Origin: Chthoniobacterales bacterium
GTDB lineage: Bacteria > Verrucomicrobiota > Verrucomicrobiia > Chthoniobacterales > JAATET01
DNA length: 64,000 bases
NCBI GenBank assembly: GCA_036569045.1
Contig: DATCRI010000039.1
Span: 1 to 64,000, forward strand
Direction of reading: 5' to 3'
Positions 59,772 to 64,000 of the stretch are shown here, in pieces; positions within the stretch are counted from its first letter, which is position 1, and each line of letters starts with the position of its first letter. The position numbers and the translations under genes are program-made. A model generated the notes under the pieces. That model saw only the letters and a list, made by a program, of their open reading frames with translations. It searched no databases and was not told the DNA's origin.

Positions 59772-60383
59772 TTATTCGCCGGAGGTAAGAGCTCGGAGCT
59801 CGGCCTCGCGGGGCGAGCAGACCGCGTAGAACCAGTCCTGCTCGCCCTTGTGGAGATCGATGTAGCCGAGCATCTGCAGGGTGCCGAGCAGGCGGTGAAG
59901 CGTCGAGAAATCCGGCTCGATGACCGTGAGCCTGGAGATTGGGGCGTTGCCCGCCCGATGAATGGCGACGAGCAGCTCCCACGCGCGATCGATCTCGTGG
60001 GGCGAGAGCCGCCGCACGGGCGTGAAATTTCCCCAGATGGCAAAGGTGACTCGCACCGGCAGGAGCAGGAAATCCGGGATGAGGTGCCAGCCAATGATGG
60101 CGCGGTCGGAAGGCGGAGCGAAGCGGCGACGAACCGCGTCGACCACGCCCCAGAGCAGCAGGCCGATCGCGAGGGCCAGGGCCGTGCCGGGAATCCACCG
60201 CGGAGTTGCGGGGCCGAAGTCGCCCTTCGCGGCCGTCACGAGGCCGAGAAGGATCAGCACGAAAAAGAAATACGCGAGATTCCAGGCAAGGATCGCGCCG
60301 ACGAGAGAGACGAGGCCGGCGCCGATGGCGTGTCGGTTGTGCGCACGGATTTCCGAACGAAACGCCGGGGGCGCTGCGTTCAT
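59772..60383 (-). CDS. Membrane protein with winged-helix-like C-terminus
   Basis: A 203-residue protein whose ATG overlaps the larE stop by four bases. Two or three hydrophobic helices (about 17-50 and 68-88) are followed by a soluble C-terminal part of about 90 residues. The latter (RAWELLVAIHRAGNAPISRL, 'STLHRLLGTLQMLGYIDLHK') reads like a winged helix-turn-helix. Function is not recognised. Such membrane-tethered wHTH proteins could regulate transcription from the membrane, but no DNA-binding evidence exists. Coupling to larE suggests co-expression. Confidence 0.65.
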   Translation of the reverse strand: MNAAPPAFRSEIRAHNRHAIGAGLVSLVGAILAWNLAYFFFVLILLGLVTAAKGDFGPATPRWIPGTALALAIGLLLWGVVDAVRRRFAPPSDRAIIGWHLIPDFLLLPVRVTFAIWGNFTPVRRLSPHEIDRAWELLVAIHRAGNAPISRLTVIEPDFSTLHRLLGTLQMLGYIDLHKGEQDWFYAVCSPREAELRALTSGE

Positions 60384-61162
60384 CCCGTCGGGGAGCGGTA
60401 GCCGTCGGGATCGATCTCCACCTCGGCGAAGCCCGTAGCCAGCAGGCCGGACACGACATCCGAGGCCGCGAGACGGGACATCTCGGCGGGAGCGATCTGC
60501 ACCCGCGCACCGGGCCTCTCGCCATCGACGTATCGCACCCGAAACACGCGGAACCCGAGCGAGCGCACGAAGGCCTCGCCGCGTTCGACGAGGGCAAGCG
60601 CCTCGCGGGTGACCGGGGTGCCATGGGGAATGCGCGAGCTCAGGCAGGGCTGGGCGGGCGCGTCGGCCGTGGGCAGGCCGAGCTCGCGGGAGAGCGCGCG
60701 CACATCGGCCTTCGTGAGGCCGGCCTGCTTGAGTGGCGCAATGACGGAAAATTCCCTGGCGGCCTGCGAGCCGGGACGGAGATGCGCGGGATCGTCGGCA
60801 TTCTCCCCGTAGGCGATCGCGGCGAACCGACGGTCGCGCGCGAGGGCGTCCATCCGCTGGAAAAGCTCCGCCTTGCAGAAATAGCAACGGTTCATCGGAT
60901 TCTCCGCGTAGCGCGGGTCCTCCAGCTCCTCGGTCTGCACGACCTCGACGGGTGCGCCGAGGTCCCGGGCGAGGGCGAGGGCATCCGCGAGGGCCTGACG
61001 GGGCAGGCTGGGACTGTCGGCGATCACGCCGAGCATGCGGTCGCCAAGCGTGCGATGGGCGATGGCGAGCAGGCAGGCGCTGTCCACGCCGCCGGAATAG
61101 GCGACAGCAATCGGCGCGTGAGAGCGCAGAATCGATTCAAGGATGGCAACTTTCTCGCGCAT
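60380..61162 (-). CDS. larE: LarE-type ATP-dependent sulfur transferase
   Basis: A 260-residue protein from the ATG at 61162. The PP-loop AVAYSGGVDSACLLAI binds ATP. Cysteines lie in NRCYFCKAELF and AQPCLSSRIPHGTPV; in the Lactobacillus enzyme an equivalent cysteine near the latter motif gives up its sulfur. LarE builds the nickel-pincer cofactor of lactate racemase together with LarB and LarC, neither of which is seen here. Some related proteins instead use an iron-sulfur cluster. The ATGA overlap with the membrane wHTH gene indicates an operon. Confidence 0.88.
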   Translation of the reverse strand: MREKVAILESILRSHAPIAVAYSGGVDSACLLAIAHRTLGDRMLGVIADSPSLPRQALADALALARDLGAPVEVVQTEELEDPRYAENPMNRCYFCKAELFQRMDALARDRRFAAIAYGENADDPAHLRPGSQAAREFSVIAPLKQAGLTKADVRALSRELGLPTADAPAQPCLSSRIPHGTPVTREALALVERGEAFVRSLGFRVFRVRYVDGERPGARVQIAPAEMSRLAASDVVSGLLATGFAEVEIDPDGYRSPTG

Positions 61163-61283
61163 GACGTTCCCAAGCGATACACCAAGGCGGCTGGTCGCGC
61201 CATGTCTGCCGACGGATATTCGCGCCAAGGCTGCTGCGCCGGTGATCCGGCCTATGCGGGTTTTGTCGGCGGGATCGACGCTG

Positions 61284-62096
61284 TCAGAGGGCAGTGCGTT
61301 CGAACAGCACGTCGAGCGGCATCTGGATGCCGATGAAGAACTCGCCAAATTCCGCATATTGCGCGCTCACTTCGTCGAAGCGCATCTCGTAGACGATCGC
61401 CTTGATGTCGCTCGTCGTGTGCGCGAAGAGCGTGACGCCCCACTCGCCGTCGTCGAGGCCGGTCGAGCCGGTGATGAGCTGCCGCACGCGGCCGGCGTAG
61501 GTGCGACCGACCCGTGCGTGCCCGGCCATGAGCTTCTTGCGCTCCTCGAACTCCAGCGCATACCAGTTCTGCCGGCCGCCATTCCGGCGTTTTGACATCG
61601 GGTAAAAACAGAAGACCGGCCAATCCGCGAGATTAGGCTCGAGCCGGTCCTTTCCGTATTTCGCCATGCGCTCGCGGAAGCTTGCGATGCGTTCGTCGAA
61701 AGCCGGCGTGCCGGGGACGATGTCCTCCTCGGCGGCGAGGCTGGCGGCAAATTCCTCCTCGCTCGTCGTGTATTCGCTGCGCTCCGTCATGGAGAGCCAC
61801 GAGAATTCCGGCACGAGCACGCCGGGCCCGAGCGAGAGCGCGAGCTGCTTGCTGATGCGGTCCACTGCGTGCAGATCCGGGCAGACGAGCATGAAGCCGA
61901 GGTCGGCCTTCGGGGTGACGATGCTGAGCGTGAGCAGCTGCGTATCCGCCTCGGCGCGAATGTCTTTCACGAGATCGGCGAGCTGCGTCTTGGCCTCCAG
62001 ACGCTCCTGCGGGGAGTAGAGATCCCACTGGGAATGCTCGATGCGAAGGAAGAGGTGGAGGACGTGGCGCCCTTCGGTGGGTAAAATGGAATCCAT
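61284..62096 (-). CDS. hemQ: Coproheme decarboxylase HemQ (chlorite dismutase family)
   Basis: A 270-residue protein from the ATG at 62096. The C-terminal half holds the HemQ signature: CFYPMSKRRNGG, NWYALEFEERKKLMAGHARV (heme-ligand region), GRTYAGRVRQLITGSTGL and DDGEWGVTLFAHT. This pattern is that of the Gram-positive-type HemQ, which decarboxylates coproheme to heme with peroxide. The distal Arg of true chlorite dismutases is not evident. Other coproporphyrin-pathway genes are not in view. It is divergent from the ferredoxin gene. Confidence 0.9.
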   Translation of the reverse strand: MDSILPTEGRHVLHLFLRIEHSQWDLYSPQERLEAKTQLADLVKDIRAEADTQLLTLSIVTPKADLGFMLVCPDLHAVDRISKQLALSLGPGVLVPEFSWLSMTERSEYTTSEEEFAASLAAEEDIVPGTPAFDERIASFRERMAKYGKDRLEPNLADWPVFCFYPMSKRRNGGRQNWYALEFEERKKLMAGHARVGRTYAGRVRQLITGSTGLDDGEWGVTLFAHTTSDIKAIVYEMRFDEVSAQYAEFGEFFIGIQMPLDVLFERTAL

Positions 62097-62183
62097 GGAC
62101 GGGGAGAAATTCCCGCTTCGCCGCGGAAAAAACAATTGCAATCCCCGTTCAGATTTCTACTTTCGCCTCTCAAGGGGAAACCA

Positions 62184-62414
62184 ATGGCAGACGTAGCAAA
62201 TAAATATCCGGAAAACGTAGCTGGGAAATTCTACTGCGACGATCAGTGCATCGATTGCGATCTGTGCCGTGAGACGGCGCCGGCGAATTTCACGCGCAAC
62301 GACGACGGCGGCCATTCTTACGTCTACAAGCAGCCCGAGACTCCCGAAGAGGAGGCTCTCTGCATCGAGGCGATGGAAGGCTGCCCGGTCGAAGCGATCG
62401 GCAACGACGCTTAA
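62184..62414 (+). CDS. 4Fe-4S ferredoxin
   Basis: A 76-residue ferredoxin from the ATG at 62184 with an AAGGGG ribosome site. One cluster is bound by the CIDCDLC motif and a later CPVEA cysteine in 'EAMEGCPVEAIGNDA', the usual single-cluster pattern of Thermotoga/Bacillus-like 4Fe-4S ferredoxins. It can donate electrons to a nearby reaction, but no dedicated partner is identified; the divergent hemQ gene is the closest redox gene. Confidence 0.92.
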   Translation: MADVANKYPENVAGKFYCDDQCIDCDLCRETAPANFTRNDDGGHSYVYKQPETPEEEALCIEAMEGCPVEAIGNDA

Positions 62415-62438
62415 TCGCGTCGCCGCGGAGGCGATTTC

Positions 62439-62789
62439 ATGATCTCGAAATCGCTTCGCCGCCGCGTCGTCGAAGAATGGCGCGGCCTTCCCGAAAAGCC
62501 CGAGGGGCGTCCTCTGGTTGTCGTTTCCGACGCCATCGACGCCCTCATCAGGAAACTCGGTCTTACCGAGCGCATCAACGAAGGCGATATTCTCGCCGCG
62601 TGGCGCGAGGTCGTCGGTGATTTTGTCGCCCAGCACTCCCGGCCGTCGCGGCTGGTGAACGGCGTGCTCCATGTCGAGGTGCAGCAATCGAGCGTGCGTT
62701 ACGAACTCGACCGCACCTGGCGCCCCGAGATTCTTCGCAAGCTTCAGGCGCGCTTCGGCAGGAACGCCGTGAGGGAAATCCGTCTGTAA
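62439..62789 (+). CDS. DciA-like (DUF721) protein
   Basis: A 116-residue protein of the DUF721/DciA type. The conserved tail is SDAIDALIRKLGLTERINEG, 'ILAAWREVVGDFVAQHSRPS', then 'RLVNGVLHVEVQQSSVRYEL'. DciA-like proteins load or regulate the replicative helicase in bacteria lacking DnaC. Whether this protein does so cannot be told from the window. It follows the ferredoxin gene by 24 bp and precedes the HAD gene. Confidence 0.88.
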   Translation: MISKSLRRRVVEEWRGLPEKPEGRPLVVVSDAIDALIRKLGLTERINEGDILAAWREVVGDFVAQHSRPSRLVNGVLHVEVQQSSVRYELDRTWRPEILRKLQARFGRNAVREIRL

Positions 62790-62832
62790 TTTATCCGTGC
62801 CCTTCGCGGGCTCCGTGCTTCAATCTCTGCCC

Positions 62833-63495
62833 GTGCTCCGCAACCTCCTTCTCGACTGGTCCGGCACGCTGGCGGACGACCTCGGCCCCGTTCTCAAGGC
62901 GACGAATGCGATTTTTCGGCAATATGGCCGAAAGGGTTTGAGTCGCGAAGAGTTCCGCACGCATTTCCGGCTGCCCTTCTCCGAGTTCTACGCGGAGTTT
63001 CTTCCCGAGGCTACGCTCGAGGGTCTGGAGCCGCTCTACGAAAAGTTCTTCGCGGGCCTCCACGACGAGGTCGAACTGCTGCCCGGCGCCCGGGAGTTTC
63101 TCGAATTCTGCCACCGCTCGCAGCGGCGGATTTTCCTGCTCAGCACGATCAAGGCGAACCATTTCGAGGCGCAGGCGGGTCGGCTGAGAGTGCGGGACGC
63201 CTTCGAGTTTCCCTACGTGGAGATCATGGACAAGCGGGAGAAGATTCGTGAAATTCTCGCGACGCACCGCCTGGATCCGCAGGAGACGGCCTTCGTCGGG
63301 GACATGGTGCACGACATCGAGACGGCCCGGCACGGAGGCGTGATGTCGATCGCAGTGCTCACCGGCTTCGATTCCCTGGAGAAGCTGGCGCCGGCCCGGC
63401 CCGACGTGATCGTGACCGGCTTGCCGGCATTGCAAAAGCTGCTCGGCGGCATGACGGTGATTGGCGGCCCCCTGCTTGCGACGTCGCCCGCGTGA
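62833..63495 (+). CDS. HAD-family phosphatase with variant DxS motif
   Basis: A 220-residue protein from the GTG at 62833; GTG 62797 would add 12 residues. Motif I reads LLLDWSGTLADDLG: the nucleophile Asp is present, but the usual second Asp (acid/base) is Ser, as in phosphonatase-like relatives. Motif II lies in FLLSTIKANH, motif III Lys probably near 'MDKREKIREIL', and motif IV is AFVGDMVHDIETARHGG. A cap domain is inserted after motif I. The substrate is unknown. The stop overlaps the folB start. Confidence 0.85.
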   Translation: MLRNLLLDWSGTLADDLGPVLKATNAIFRQYGRKGLSREEFRTHFRLPFSEFYAEFLPEATLEGLEPLYEKFFAGLHDEVELLPGAREFLEFCHRSQRRIFLLSTIKANHFEAQAGRLRVRDAFEFPYVEIMDKREKIREILATHRLDPQETAFVGDMVHDIETARHGGVMSIAVLTGFDSLEKLAPARPDVIVTGLPALQKLLGGMTVIGGPLLATSPA

Positions 63496-63851
63496 ACATG
63501 TCCGGCGACTGGATCGAAATTCGCGGCCTCGAGGTCGACACTCACATCGGAGTGCCGGAGACGGAGCGCGCCACCCCGCAGCGGCTGCTCGTGGACGTGC
63601 GTCTGAAGCCTCCGCGCCGCTTTTCGGAAATGCCCGATTCCATCGCGGCCACGGTCGACTATTTTGCGCTCGCGCAGCGCATCGTCTCGCTTGCCGCGGA
63701 GCATTCCCGGCGTCTCATCGAGACGCTCGCCGACGACATTGCCGACATGGTGATGCGGGAAACGGCGGTGCAGTGCGTGGAGGTGAGCGTGCGTAAATTC
63801 ATCCTGCCGAACGCCGAATTCGTGGCCGTGCATTGCACCCGCGAAAAGTGA
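63492..63851 (+). CDS. folB: Dihydroneopterin aldolase
   Basis: A 119-residue protein. The family markers are IEIRGLEVDTHIGVPETE, 'LLVDVRLKPPRRF', ATVDYFALAQRIVSLAAEHS (with the Glu/Tyr region) and RRLIETLADDIADMVM, then 'VEVSVRKFILPNA' with the catalytic Lys. It cleaves dihydroneopterin in folate synthesis and forms octamers. It begins at GTG 63492 (overlapping the HAD stop) or ATG 63498. It is followed 51 bp later by tRNA-Gly. Confidence 0.92.
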   Translation: MNMSGDWIEIRGLEVDTHIGVPETERATPQRLLVDVRLKPPRRFSEMPDSIAATVDYFALAQRIVSLAAEHSRRLIETLADDIADMVMRETAVQCVEVSVRKFILPNAEFVAVHCTREK

Positions 63852-63902
63852 AAGAAACCATTGACGCGAAAAGCGATTCTGATAGCTTCCGAAGTCCGCG
63901 CT

Positions 63903-63977
<75 letters not shown>

Positions 63978-64000
63978 CTTCCTCGTTTGGAGGGAGTTGA

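Overview
The window is 64 kb of dense, GC-rich bacterial chromosome. It most likely comes from a member of the Verrucomicrobiota or the wider PVC group. The clues are inferred rather than proven by a marker gene. They include a stand-alone SWIB/MDM2 protein, a DUF5069 protein, a PEP-CTERM exported protein, an OprB-type porin and GT9 glycosyltransferase (a diderm envelope), a HemQ-type heme enzyme, and many short two- to three-gene units on alternating strands. Many genes start with GTG and clear Shine-Dalgarno sites are uncommon. No rRNA, CRISPR array, classical IS or prophage was seen. One tRNA (Gly-GCC) closes the window. No stretch over 300 bases lacks a gene or an annotated element.

Layout. 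1-5 kb: the start of hisC, a small phosphoesterase, a glutamate-receptor-like K+ channel, a SWIM-SNF2 helicase and an exported FKBP isomerase. 5-7.4 kb: a PAS histidine kinase with a CheY-like regulator. 7.5-10 kb: zwf-glk, entry of glucose into the oxidative pentose phosphate or Entner-Doudoroff route. 10-13.6 kb: ExoD, TerC, a GT9 transferase, a beta-carbonic anhydrase and a small membrane protein. 13.7-15.8 kb: a TPP riboswitch and thiC. 15.6-19.3 kb: an accessory island. The 3' end of thiC is present twice and flanks a zeta-toxin-like P-loop gene with a tiny overlapping partner. Next comes a visibly AT-richer pair of convergent genes: a PD-(D/E)XK nuclease fused to a GHKL ATPase, and a PIN-like protein. 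This island is the best candidate for an undescribed defence or toxin module.

19.3-24 kb: two very similar small secreted proteins flank a PNPOx-like protein, an NmrA-like protein, a SigJ-type sigma factor, a cohesin-like PEP-CTERM protein and an AHSA1 protein. 24-28.6 kb: methyltransferase, DEAD-box helicase, SWIB protein, B12-radical SAM protein and a hypothetical. 28.6-37.3 kb: katG, a large hybrid kinase, a duplicated ABM-domain membrane protein, and an AraC-OsmC pair. 37.4-41.6 kb: a secreted PHP protein, divergent ogt / ada-alkA alkylation repair genes sharing a 16-bp dyad, MarC and a small lipoprotein. 41.6-50.5 kb: transport and stress functions, namely MFS plus OprB, cupin, a duplicated LOG protein, Bcr/CflA efflux, OsmC, carbonic anhydrase-STAS and a Na/Pi transporter.

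50.7-57.2 kb: a TPR protein, an aldose epimerase-like protein, DUF5069, a GNAT-esterase fusion, an RF-like hydrolase, purC and xerD. 57.2-64 kb: an inverted-repeat element, DUF1802, PHP, alr, a membrane wHTH-like protein, larE, hemQ, ferredoxin, DciA, a HAD protein, folB and tRNA-Gly.

Recurring themes are oxidative and alkylation stress (katG, two OsmC, ogt, ada-alkA, zwf), CO2/bicarbonate handling (two beta-carbonic anhydrases) and cofactor synthesis (thiC, folB, hemQ, larE). Function calls rest on motifs read by eye; no database search was run.
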